From positions 1 to 44,006 of the forward strand of contig NZ_SZQL01000027.1 in assembly GCF_005233845.1 (NCBI RefSeq): a DNA stretch of 44,006 nt. The letters run 5' to 3'. Every line of letters begins with the position of its first letter. Within the stretch, counting starts at the first letter, position 1. The translations under genes were made by a program, and so were the position numbers. The DNA is from Ilyomonas limi. Its GTDB lineage: Bacteria > Bacteroidota > Bacteroidia > Chitinophagales > Chitinophagaceae. Positions 36,000 through 43,861 of this stretch are shown here, one piece after another. The notes beneath the pieces are model-generated. The model did no database searches. It saw nothing but the letters and a program-made list of their open reading frames with translations, and was not told where the DNA came from.

Positions 36000-36041
36000 A
36001 TTTCATATAATATCATATATTTACGCGTAAGCTGCTACTTT
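36000..36041 (+). promoter_or_regulatory. attI-like site at the first cassette junction
   Basis: TTACGCGTAAGC at 36021-36032 precedes cassette 1. The sequence TAAGCTGCTACTTT (36028-36041) is mirrored by AAAGCAGCAGCTTA near the end of cassette 1 (36712-36725; 13 of 14 positions pair), as the start and attC of one cassette should be. The expected crossover is 36027/36028, preceded by an AT-rich stretch. Only one half of a palindrome is present, as in attI and unlike attC. Confidence 0.55.
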
Positions 36042-36731
36042 ATGGAGACATTTCAAATTAGAGCATCCTCTTGGGTTATTTACATCCTGACACTTCTGAC
36101 AGTAATTTTTGCTGGCAGTGCTTTAGGAATTGCTTTATTACCGACAAAAGGAAATCCACCTGTTGCGATTGCAATGACTATCGTTATAATTGGTGGTGCA
36201 TTTTATGCCACACGTTTTACAGCGAGAGCTATGACTGAATGGACTATAACTGAAAATGAAATTCAACTTAGATGGCTTGGGCAATTTATTTTTCATAATA
36301 AACCAGACTTAAACTTTAGTTGGAGTGACATTCAAGAATATAAATATCAACCAGACAGAAACTTTGACCTATTCAAACTCAAACTAACAGACGGAAGGAC
36401 AATAAAACTTTGGCATAATACCAGCACGACCAACGATGACTTTCAAAAATTTGTTAGTTCTTTTGAAGGACGAGTCCAAACTTACAATACAAAGGATTCG
36501 GAAGCATCAAATGATATTAAACGGTCAAAGACAATTTATGAAACTAGACTTGGATTGGTATTAGCAATTTTCGCAGGAATTTGTTTGGTGGCAATTCCAA
36601 TTTTAATTGCAGTTCTACCAAATAAATCAAAAATAAATTGGGCTGGATTTGAGTTAGCTTATGCAGGCGGACTATTTTTCATTTTTCAGGTTCTTGCATA
36701 CCGAAAGAAGAAAAGCAGCAGCTTACATTAG
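36042..36731 (+). CDS. Cassette 1: membrane protein with PH-like loop
   Basis: 229 aa starting METFQIRASSWVIYILTLLT. Two N-terminal membrane helices, a soluble segment beginning TEWTITENEIQLRW and including FSWSDIQEYKYQPDRNFDLF, which reads like a bacterial PH-type beta-sandwich, and two more helices at the C-terminus. The stop lies inside the left part of the attC. Cassette 8 has the same kind of protein. Unknown function. Confidence 0.7.
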   Translation: METFQIRASSWVIYILTLLTVIFAGSALGIALLPTKGNPPVAIAMTIVIIGGAFYATRFTARAMTEWTITENEIQLRWLGQFIFHNKPDLNFSWSDIQEYKYQPDRNFDLFKLKLTDGRTIKLWHNTSTTNDDFQKFVSSFEGRVQTYNTKDSEASNDIKRSKTIYETRLGLVLAIFAGICLVAIPILIAVLPNKSKINWAGFELAYAGGLFFIFQVLAYRKKKSSSLH

Positions 36732-36907
36732 GTTTGGCAATAGGCTGGCTGAAGGAATAACAATGAGCTGTAGTTCGCTATCAGCAATAGTTCCAGCAAA
36801 CGAACAAATATCGGCTTTTTGTATTTATCTTCGGCTATAGTTTTTCAATTGGCTGACGTTCGGGCTTGACGTTCATTGAATGCCAGCCCATCGCCAAGCC
36901 TTAAACG
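36718..36907 (+). repeat. attC-like site 1 (190 bp)
   Basis: Left edge AGCTTACA, then arm GGTTTGGCAATAGGCTGGC. The right arm GCCAGCCCATCGCCAAGCC ends at TTAAACG^TT. Arms pair over about 19 bp with three mismatches. Confidence 0.8.
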
Positions 36908-37448
36908 TTATGTGCCATACAGACCGACCATTTACAGCAGTGTAGGTTGACACATCAAACGTATTTTATCATTCATAAGACTTGAGTGACTGCCCAACCC
37001 TGTTGCATTTATTGGTGGACACAACGCAGTTTGCAGGCTTCACTTTATTTCTGGTTGGACAATCGCTCAACTCTTTACAGGTGGACAGAATGCAGTTGAC
37101 ACGTTAATCATCACGGCAGACAATCATCTGTCTGTACGGACACATAACTTTCAGCATCCGGTTTTTTCAAGTATTTACATCAGGCGGACACAAGACTTTA
37201 GTTTTATGTTGGCTTTCATCTGGATACTTGCTTTTTGTGGACAGACGAAACGGTGCAAGTTCCTTTGTTTTTTTGCCTCTTTTTCCTGGGCGACACGTCA
37301 GCTGCTTTTTATAATTCAAACTTTTATGACACAGTTTTAGTGCGACACTTGCAAGACGATAAATTCAGCTTGCAGCACATTCAAAAATTGACTGTTTTTG
37401 CCGACTTGACAACACACATTCAGCAGCAAAACAAAGTGGACACGAATT
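36908..37448 (+). other. Cassette 2: no credible gene
   Basis: 541 bp starting TTATGTGCCATACAG, with the matching CGGCACATAAC at the attC edge. Frames are broken everywhere. The best, 37235-37546, starts with TTG and runs into the attC, so it was not accepted. GGACA/TTGACA-like words recur about a dozen times, which may be the ghost of a decayed gene. Confidence 0.5.
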
Positions 37449-37586
37449 GTTCGGCACATAACAGGTGGCTTGCTGCCATAGCGGCGGACGGAACTCGGCT
37501 GAACAGCAGGAATTCTAATGAGCTTTTTCAGCTATATTTGGTCTGACTAATCACGGAATGCCGCTCCGGCAGCAAGCCGGTGGGCG
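37449..37586 (+). repeat. attC-like site 2 (138 bp, short form)
   Basis: Edge GTTCGGCACATAACA, arms GGCTTGCTGCCATAGCGGC and GCCGCTCCGGCAGCAAGCC, ending GGGCG^TT. About 60 bp shorter in its centre than the others. Confidence 0.8.
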
Positions 37587-37618
37587 TTGTGCGTAAGTTG
37601 CCGGACGACCAAACTACT

Positions 37619-38110
37619 ATGAAGATTTTGACGATAATATTTTTACTGACACTTTCCTTAAGCTTGTTTGGTCAAGACAAAATTGTCGGACGCTATCGTG
37701 ACTATTTTGGGAGCCACATTCTGCTCAACGCTGACAGAACTTTCAAATACACTTGGAATTTTGATATGTCCGCCAGTTGGACAAAAGGGACTTGGAGATT
37801 AACAGGCGACACTGTTTATTTTGAAATGGTTCCGACCTTTGACACTTTAAGCCAGACAAATTCAAGTGGCATTCTTTCCGACACACTCATTTTGTCGACA
37901 GATGAAATTCCTGAACGCTTTACGCAAACAGAATTTGCTGCTATGCTTCTTTCATCCGGCGGACAAAACAGAATGAACTATCCAGATAAATTGTTCTTTA
38001 AAAAAGGGAGACTTTATAAAATTCAGAACGGCAAGTTGGTAACGAAAAAACAAAAAGGTTTTTGGACAAGCAAAAAATGGGACCCTTGGTTTTTCAAAAG
38101 TGATGACTAA
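37619..38110 (+). CDS. Cassette 3: secreted protein
   Basis: 163 aa from the ATG at 37619 (MKILTIIFLLTLSLSLFGQD), a clear signal peptide to about residue 18. The mature part, with GRYRDYFGSHILLNADRTFK and KGTWRLTGDTVYFE, reads like a small beta-barrel lipocalin-like or copper-resistance NlpE-like fold seen in many Bacteroidota exported proteins. Starting at 37580 would place the signal inside the protein. Promoter not visible. Confidence 0.7.
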   Translation: MKILTIIFLLTLSLSLFGQDKIVGRYRDYFGSHILLNADRTFKYTWNFDMSASWTKGTWRLTGDTVYFEMVPTFDTLSQTNSSGILSDTLILSTDEIPERFTQTEFAAMLLSSGGQNRMNYPDKLFFKKGRLYKIQNGKLVTKKQKGFWTSKKWDPWFFKSDD

Positions 38111-38111
38111 A

Positions 38112-38307
38112 AACCTACGCACAACAAATGCATTTGCAATAGCATGGCTGGAAGTTGGCACATCGGCTGCAAATCATTTTTCAGCTTAGTTCCGGCAGAC
38201 ATTACGCTATTGAGCATTAGTTCTTAACTTCAGCAACAGTTTTTCAATTTAGCATTTGTTCCAGGCTGACAGTTCGCTATTGCCATGCCATCGCAAATGC
38301 TTCAACG
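38112..38307 (+). repeat. attC-like site 3 (196 bp)
   Basis: Edge AACCTACGCACAACA mirrors the cassette start TTGTGCGTAAGTT. Arms GCATTTGCAATAGCATGG and CCATGCCATCGCAAATGC differ at two positions. Ends TTCAACG^TT. Confidence 0.85.
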
Positions 38308-38359
38308 TTACCTGCCATTTGTGCAAAGTCCTTAACAATTGCATCTATTAAGAAAAGCC

Positions 38360-39040
38360 ATGACCCGACTGCTTCTATTTTTGACAACTTTCCTACTGAC
38401 ACAGGCACTACAATCTTGCGGACAAACACAAAAGCAAAGTGTTCCGACAAGTCAGCATTTAAAAGCATTGGCAAAATTTGTTTCGTATGAAGGCGGTGAC
38501 AAAATCCATTTTTCAAAATTTGCAATACTGAAAGACTTTTCTGACACCACCTTTGCAGGCGACACAATTACAGTCGGCTACTATTTTTACAAAGCGAACA
38601 GCCAACAGTTTGACACCGTCCTGCTAACATTAAATAAATATCCAGAGCCAACTACTATTAAGAACTACTTCATTTGCCCTGACTATGACGCAAAAATTGG
38701 AATACAACAAGCTAAGATTGACGTTATCGACTTTGAATATTGGGAAGGTTGCGAGACAGGAAAAGGAGATTGTAAACCGCTTACTTTTACTCGGACAGCA
38801 AGCCAAAAGAATTGGTTTTTGATTATGCCTTGTGGTGGGACAGAGACAGAGATATCGCTTGCAGGTATAGACCATTCGTTTAATCAAAAGCTTCACTTGT
38901 TTCATGACGGCTGCCCGCCCTGCATAGAGTTGACGAACATGCGAGACGGCAAATATTCGGCTAACATGGTTGCTTGTGGCTTAGGTGGACAAGTGAACTT
39001 TAGTTTGGCAACAACCGGTGCGACAAAAAACGGCAGGTAA
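38360..39040 (+). CDS. Cassette 4: lipoprotein
   Basis: 226 aa from the ATG at 38360 (MTRLLLFLTTFLLTQALQSC). Lipobox LQSC, then GQTQKQ. The mature part has six or more cysteines, including CETGKGDCKPL and DGCPPCIEL. No family recognised. The TAA stop lies within the attC edge sequence GGCAGGTAACA. Confidence 0.7.
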   Translation: MTRLLLFLTTFLLTQALQSCGQTQKQSVPTSQHLKALAKFVSYEGGDKIHFSKFAILKDFSDTTFAGDTITVGYYFYKANSQQFDTVLLTLNKYPEPTTIKNYFICPDYDAKIGIQQAKIDVIDFEYWEGCETGKGDCKPLTFTRTASQKNWFLIMPCGGTETEISLAGIDHSFNQKLHLFHDGCPPCIELTNMRDGKYSANMVACGLGGQVNFSLATTGATKNGR

Positions 39041-39225
39041 CAGCGGTTTGGCGTCAGTGGGGCTGGACGAATAAGCCATCAACTTATTGCATCCATCAAC
39101 AACAGTTCCAGCACGACGTTCAACATTCAGCTTTAGTTCTTAAATTCATCATCAATAATTCTATTCGGCTTTAGTATCGGCTGGACGAACAATAAATTCC
39201 CCACCGAACGCCAAGCCGATGAACG
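39032..39225 (+). repeat. attC-like site 4 (194 bp)
   Basis: Edge GGCAGGTAACA mirrors the cassette start TTACCTGCC. Arms GGTTTGGCGTCAGTGGGG and CCCCACCGAACGCCAAGCC pair with one extra base in the right arm. Ends GAACG^TT. Confidence 0.85.
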
Positions 39226-39283
39226 TTGGCAGAAATTTTATTCGACACCTAACAAATTAAAAAAACCAAACTGATTTTTGTTC

Positions 39284-40078
39284 ATGGCACTGACAAAACC
39301 TTATCACAGAAACTATAGAAGTTTTATTAAAAGACCAAATTCAGGTTATAGCAGTTGGGCATTTATAGTTGACAAGCAGTATGCAGACTCGCCGCATCAT
39401 TATACACGAGCATTTTTACTTTTGCAAGAAGACATTAAAAATTTATTCGACTTTATTGAACCGGCAGACGTAAATCTAAAAACTTTTTCATTCAGAATAC
39501 ACGAACTTTTAATGCGAACATGTATTGAAATTGAAGCAAACTTCAAAGCTATTTTAAGAGAAAATATTTATACACCAACTTTTAAATCTGGAAATAAATC
39601 TGGTCAATCAAAAACAGAGGATTATTGGACATTGAATGATTACATCAAGGTTAATAAAACTCATCATCTCGACAATTATGTAGCTGAATTGCCATTCTGG
39701 AGAGGTATAAATCATAGATATAGACCATTTGCAAATTGGGCGCAGAATGGCTCTTTATCATGGTATCAGGCGTATAACGAATCAAAGCATGACCGAAACA
39801 ATAAATTTGAGTTGGCAAATTTCGAAAATTTAATAAATGCTTTTTGTGGGTTATTTGTTTTATTATCATCACAATTTAACTGCGAAAGTTTTACGACTGG
39901 CGAAGCATCGCTAAGTGTCGGGACTGACAGTTACTTTGATGGAAAATTCGGAATCGGAAATTATCTGAAGATAGAGTTTCCAACAAACTGGGTAGATGAT
40001 GATAAATATGATTTTGACTGGTCTGTTTTAAAAAAGGAAAATGACAGATTTGAGAAAATCGATTATAACTCCTTCTAA
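39284..40078 (+). CDS. Cassette 5: hypothetical protein, possibly HEPN-like
   Basis: 264 aa from the ATG at 39284 (MALTKPYHRNYRSFIKRPNS). Helical segments with RIHELLMRTCIEIEANFKAI, then YNESKHDRNNKFELANFENL. The latter resembles helix motifs of HEPN-superfamily RNases, but I see no exact RxxxxH motif in the right place, so the assignment is weak. A TTG at 39278 is an alternative start. Promoter not visible. Confidence 0.55.
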   Translation: MALTKPYHRNYRSFIKRPNSGYSSWAFIVDKQYADSPHHYTRAFLLLQEDIKNLFDFIEPADVNLKTFSFRIHELLMRTCIEIEANFKAILRENIYTPTFKSGNKSGQSKTEDYWTLNDYIKVNKTHHLDNYVAELPFWRGINHRYRPFANWAQNGSLSWYQAYNESKHDRNNKFELANFENLINAFCGLFVLLSSQFNCESFTTGEASLSVGTDSYFDGKFGIGNYLKIEFPTNWVDDDKYDFDWSVLKKENDRFEKIDYNSF

Positions 40079-40080
40079 AA

Positions 40081-40277
40081 AACTTCTGCCAACAAAAATA
40101 TTTGCAATAGCAGGGGGCGACATAACGCACTTCATCAACAGTAATTCTATTCAACTTTTGTTATCGGCTGACCAAACGCTGTTGAACATTTGTAATTATC
40201 TTCGGCAATAAAACAAAAATCAGCTGCGGTACAAGCGTGACGAGCCTCGATGCCCTGCCATCGCAAATACTTCAACG
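40081..40277 (+). repeat. attC-like site 5 (197 bp)
   Basis: Edge AACTTCTGCCAACA mirrors the cassette start TTGGCAGAAATTTT. Arms ATATTTGCAATAGCAGGG and CCCTGCCATCGCAAATAC. Ends TTCAACG^TT. Confidence 0.85.
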
Positions 40278-40317
40278 TTGTATGCCATATTATTTGACAC
40301 CTTCTAACTGTTTATAA

Positions 40318-40791
40318 ATGTCTGACATTAACAAGACTTCAGTTCTTAAAGCCTTTGTAGAAAATGGCAGGCTAAGTTGGACAGACTTTGCCACCAAAGA
40401 AATATTTTTAAATATTAACGGCGGCACTGACCGAGCACATTCGTTGGGTGACATTATCAAACAATTGGAAAATGAAAAGCTTATAAAGAGAGTTCCAGAT
40501 GTTTTGCCTCCAACATGGCAAACTATTGACAATGCGCAGACCGAATACAACACCTTAACAAATGCCGCTGCTCGACAACAACAAAAAGAAAATTTAGAGT
40601 TTGACAACATCAAACTTGACAATTGGCAAAAGCGACATTGGCTATTACTATCCATACTAAGTTTTGTATTTGGAGCAATCATTTCACCAATATTATTAGA
40701 CTTATGGAAAGGCAAAGACACACAACCAACGCAATCAGACAAAACAGAAAAAGTTGTTTCTGATACTTCTTCAAAAGAGATAACTCCTTAA
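40318..40791 (+). CDS. Cassette 6: membrane-anchored protein with winged-helix-like start
   Basis: 157 aa starting MSDINKTSVLKAFVENGRLS. The first 60 residues look like a winged helix (AFVENGRLSWTDFATKEIFL, then DIIKQLENEKLIKRVPDV). A charged linker and one membrane helix follow (about 108-126, WLLLSILSFVFGAIISPILL), then a polar tail. The following 111 bp (40792-40902) have no supported gene. Confidence 0.6.
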   Translation: MSDINKTSVLKAFVENGRLSWTDFATKEIFLNINGGTDRAHSLGDIIKQLENEKLIKRVPDVLPPTWQTIDNAQTEYNTLTNAAARQQQKENLEFDNIKLDNWQKRHWLLLSILSFVFGAIISPILLDLWKGKDTQPTQSDKTEKVVSDTSSKEITP

Positions 40792-40902
40792 GCTCGGACT
40801 GAATGGCTTGGCTCAATTCTTTATCATCTAAAAAATATAAACGACCCCAGAAATCATTTGACAGCATAAAATTTAATTTATAGCCTTACCGTGTGACACA
40901 AG

Positions 40903-41101
40903 AAATACGGCATACAACAAAAGGTTTTGCGTCATGGCGGCTTGACGGAATAACAATCGGCAGCAAATTACTATCAACTATTATCCGGCAGACGGAACGC
41001 TTTTGGGCTTTTGTTTTTAATTTGAACATTTGTTTTTTAATTTACCTTCGGTTCCAGGCTTGACGTTAATAAATACCGCCACGAACGCAAAGCCTCGAAC
41101 G
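40903..41101 (+). repeat. attC-like site 6 (199 bp)
   Basis: Edge AAATACGGCATACAACA mirrors the cassette start TTGTATGCCATATT. Arms GGTTTTGCGTCATGGCGG and CCGCCACGAACGCAAAGCC pair with one extra right-arm base. Ends GAACG^TT. Confidence 0.85.
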
Positions 41102-41172
41102 TTGTGCGTCATGCGGCGGGACAGATTTAAACAGACGAAATACTGTAACTTCGGAATGACAAATACTTTGGT

Positions 41173-41403
41173 ATGCGAACGATTAACATTGACATTTCTG
41201 AACTTGAATATCAGAAATTCGGGTTTAAAGCTGACCGGCTTTCCTTTTCTGACTTTGTTGACATGGTGAGCCGTGAACTGAGCCGCCAAAACTTAGTCAA
41301 GACGGTGGAACTTGCTGAGCGTTACGGACTTTCCAATATGAGCATGGATGAAATTTCCGAAGAAGTAAAAGCCGTAAGAAATAAAAATGCGCCTCATTCT
41401 TGA
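41173..41403 (+). CDS. Cassette 7: antitoxin-like protein
   Basis: 76 aa starting MRTINIDISELEYQKFGFKA. The beginning has the short strand plus helices expected of a ribbon-helix-helix-like DNA-binding antitoxin. The C-terminal ISEEVKAVRNKNAPHS is likely the toxin-binding part. It overlaps the PIN toxin gene by 17 bp. This is a typical toxin-antitoxin layout, and such pairs stabilise integron arrays. Confidence 0.7.
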   Translation: MRTINIDISELEYQKFGFKADRLSFSDFVDMVSRELSRQNLVKTVELAERYGLSNMSMDEISEEVKAVRNKNAPHS

Positions 41404-41800
41404 TACTAACGTACTTGTTTCAGCTAACATTCAAAGAAGTTATCCTTACTTCATTGTTGACCGTGTCTTTGTTGACTCCACCCTTCAACTTTGCATTTCT
41501 GAGGAGCTTTTTGCTGAATATGTAGAGGTGCTGAACCGTGAGAAGTTTGCAAAATTTCTGGACTTTCACACAAGAGCACAAGCCTTGTTGAGAGACATTG
41601 GGACGTATGCATTGAAGTTTACGCCAACCACAAAGGTGACCTTAATAAGCGACGAGCCTGACAATCGGCTTTTGGAACTTGCTGAAACATGTGGTGCGGA
41701 CTACCTTGTAACAGGAAACACTAACGATTTTAAGATGACCGAATATAAAGGGACAAAGATTGTGTCACCGAAAGAATTCTTTGAGGTCTTAAATCGATAG
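41387..41800 (+). CDS. Cassette 7: PIN-domain toxin (COG1569 type)
   Basis: 137 aa starting MRLILDTNVLVSANIQRSYP. The PIN-fold acidic residues are in LILDTNVLVSA (Asp6), EELFAEYVEVL (Glu), SDEPDNRLLELAE (Asp-x-Asp) and ADYLVTGNTNDF. Such toxins cleave RNA. Translated together with the upstream antitoxin. Its end overlaps the first base of the attC edge by 1 bp. Confidence 0.85.
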   Translation: MRLILDTNVLVSANIQRSYPYFIVDRVFVDSTLQLCISEELFAEYVEVLNREKFAKFLDFHTRAQALLRDIGTYALKFTPTTKVTLISDEPDNRLLELAETCGADYLVTGNTNDFKMTEYKGTKIVSPKEFFEVLNR

Positions 41801-41999
41801 CACGAACGCACAACAGGCGGTTTGCTGCTATGCCGGCAGACGGAACGCAGCATCAGCATTTTGTTCGCTTATCAGCTTCAGTTCCGGCTGACCGAACGCA
41901 GATGAACAGAAGAATATATTTTGTACTTTGGTTTTTCAATCGGCTTTAGTCCGGGGCTGACGAATATGAACTCCCGGCACAGCAGCAAGCCGTTTAACG
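41800..41999 (+). repeat. attC-like site 7 (200 bp)
   Basis: Edge GCACGAACGCACAACA mirrors the cassette start TTGTGCGTCATGC. Arms GGTTTGCTGCTATGCCGG and CCGGCACAGCAGCAAGCC pair with two mismatches. Ends TTTAACG^TT. Confidence 0.85.
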
Positions 42000-42014
42000 T
42001 TAGCGGTAATTTTT

Positions 42015-42539
42015 ATGGCAGACCACGTACATTCAAAATATAAAATCTTTGGTGGCTTCGGACTAATCCTCGGACTAAATTTATTAATAGGCTTTGGTGT
42101 TTATAAATTATTGACCGCATCCAAAATAAGCGTAGACAAAGTAGACTTAGTGAATGACAATGGAGCTAGAATAGCTTATGTAATTTTATTCGGAGTTTTA
42201 TTTCTCTTTTTGATTTTGCTTATGACACAATGCAAGCGAATTATTGCAGACAAGGACGGCATTACTTTTATAAATCCCTTGTTGCCCTTTTTGCGAAAAA
42301 GAAGTAATTGGACAGACTTTGACTATTTCATTACCGTGGACGAGGACTCAAAATATAGCAAACACGAAGCCATTTGGTTTATAAAAAACGAAAAAATAAA
42401 TAAGAGAATATCCAGCTTTTATTATTCCAACTATTTTGACTTATTAAGCCAAGTAAAATCAAAGGGGAAAGGGAAACAATATTTTGACCCTTTTTCGCAA
42501 CTTTTCGCCTTATTGAGACTTAAAAAAATACGAGAATAA
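42015..42539 (+). CDS. Cassette 8: small membrane protein with PH-like C-terminus
   Basis: 174 aa starting MADHVHSKYKIFGGFGLILG. Two membrane helices (about 11-33 and 53-74). The soluble part contains KRIIADKDGITFINPLLPFL and NWTDFDYFITVDED, a PH-like beta pattern as in cassette 1. Starts 12 bp after the junction, so no room for its own promoter inside the cassette. Function unknown. Confidence 0.65.
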   Translation: MADHVHSKYKIFGGFGLILGLNLLIGFGVYKLLTASKISVDKVDLVNDNGARIAYVILFGVLFLFLILLMTQCKRIIADKDGITFINPLLPFLRKRSNWTDFDYFITVDEDSKYSKHEAIWFIKNEKINKRISSFYYSNYFDLLSQVKSKGKGKQYFDPFSQLFALLRLKKIRE

Positions 42540-42556
42540 GTTGACATACTATGACT

Positions 42557-42753
42557 AAAACTACCGCTAACATGGGGTTTTGTGCAAGCAGGGCTTGACG
42601 TTCAAACTTCGGCTGTTTGCATCGCTGTACTTTGGTTCGGGTGGACGGAATTCTTTTGGGCTTTAGTTGTTATCTTATACTTTTATTTCTTTACTGGGCT
42701 TCAGTTCCGGGCTGTACAATAAACAATGCCCTGCCTGCACAAAGCCCTGTTCG
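42557..42753 (+). repeat. attC-like site 8 (197 bp)
   Basis: Edge AAAACTACCGCTAACA mirrors the cassette start TTAGCGGTAATTTTT. Arms GGGTTTTGTGCAAGCAGGGC and GCCCTGCCTGCACAAAGCCC. The terminal core here is TTCG^TT rather than AACG^TT. Confidence 0.85.
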
Positions 42754-42777
42754 TTGTAGGTAAGCAATACAGACATT

Positions 42778-43857
42778 ATGAAATTTGAAGAAGTTAGTTT
42801 TGACCTTGACGATAAAAATTTATTTTTAGTTGATGACTTGAAACTAAGAGCAGAAGCGATTAGACATTCAATTTTACCAAGACTTGAAATAATTACTAAC
42901 CATTCTATTTCTCTGACAAATGAAAGATTTAAAATAAATGTTTTAGAGCTTTCAACGGTTTTAAAATTTCCTAACTTTCGCAAGACAAGGGCAAAAGAAT
43001 TTGATATAGACTATACACGTTCAGAAGCAGGTTTGGGTGGGAAAAGAAATGTTGAACTTTGGAAATCCATGCTTAAAAAGAATGGTGAGCCACCAATGAT
43101 AATACCATTTTCGCTAACATTCAGTTTAGACGAAGATGGATTGAGCTTCTTTTTCTTATCCAACAGATATAATTTGACAATGAAGGATAATTCCTTGTTT
43201 TATGATTTTCATTTGAAGTATGCAGATGAAATTGCAAACCTTGTTAATGAATCAAAAGTTTCCTTACAAAAATATTATGCAAAGGAAAATGACTCATATA
43301 AGATACATCCATTTATCTGTTTTATTGATTATCTCAAATGGCAAAGAGATATTGAAATTTTGGACTTACCGTATTTTTCAAGAACAATCAAATACCCAAT
43401 TTCAAATAATGAAATAGAACTATTAGTAAGTGAGTTCATAACTTTCTATCCGATATATGACAGCTACTTACGATTGGCAAGTGGAAATTCTGTTTTATTA
43501 AACGAACAAATAGGCTTATTGAAAGATTGGTTTATAAATTCCATTGACGAAGAGAAATCTTCATTAGATGAACCAACTAAAAAGGATAATTCACATCAAG
43601 AAATTAATTTATTAAAATTAGCTGAAGCAAAGATAAAGGTCATGCCAGCTTTGCGTTGGCAAGTATTTCAACGGGACAATTGGAGATGTGTATCATGTGG
43701 CAGGACGACAGACAACGGAATAGTTTTGCACGTTGACCATATTATACCACGATCAAAAGGTGGACAAGACCATTTAGACAATTATCAAACATTATGTGAC
43801 ATTTGTAATATTGGAAAAAGTAACAAGGACCAGACTAATTTAAGAGAGCGTAATTGA
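42778..43857 (+). CDS. Cassette 9: HNH endonuclease with uncharacterised N-terminal region
   Basis: 359 aa starting MKFEEVSFDLDDKNLFLVDD. The C-terminal 75 residues are an HNH domain: RDNWRCVSCGR has the first Cys pair, LHVDHIIPRSKGGQD the catalytic HH and CDICNIGKSN the second Cys pair and Asn. Residues 1-270 form an acidic and aromatic-rich domain without a relative I can name. HNH proteins with unknown sensors are common in phage defence; that role is an inference. Confidence 0.8.
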   Translation: MKFEEVSFDLDDKNLFLVDDLKLRAEAIRHSILPRLEIITNHSISLTNERFKINVLELSTVLKFPNFRKTRAKEFDIDYTRSEAGLGGKRNVELWKSMLKKNGEPPMIIPFSLTFSLDEDGLSFFFLSNRYNLTMKDNSLFYDFHLKYADEIANLVNESKVSLQKYYAKENDSYKIHPFICFIDYLKWQRDIEILDLPYFSRTIKYPISNNEIELLVSEFITFYPIYDSYLRLASGNSVLLNEQIGLLKDWFINSIDEEKSSLDEPTKKDNSHQEINLLKLAEAKIKVMPALRWQVFQRDNWRCVSCGRTTDNGIVLHVDHIIPRSKGGQDHLDNYQTLCDICNIGKSNKDQTNLRERN

Positions 43858-43861
43858 CAAC

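Noticed and set aside
37235-37546. 103-aa frame in cassette 2
   Set aside because: Starts with TTG, extends through the attC arm, and has no recognisable protein pattern.
40679-40867. 62-aa minus-strand frame with a hydrophobic segment
   Set aside because: It overlaps the 3' part of the cassette 6 gene antisense and has no support; cassette genes all lie on the plus strand.
36718-42753. CRISPR array
   Set aside because: Repeats are 140-200 bp, differ in sequence, and flank full genes; spacing and structure are those of attC sites.
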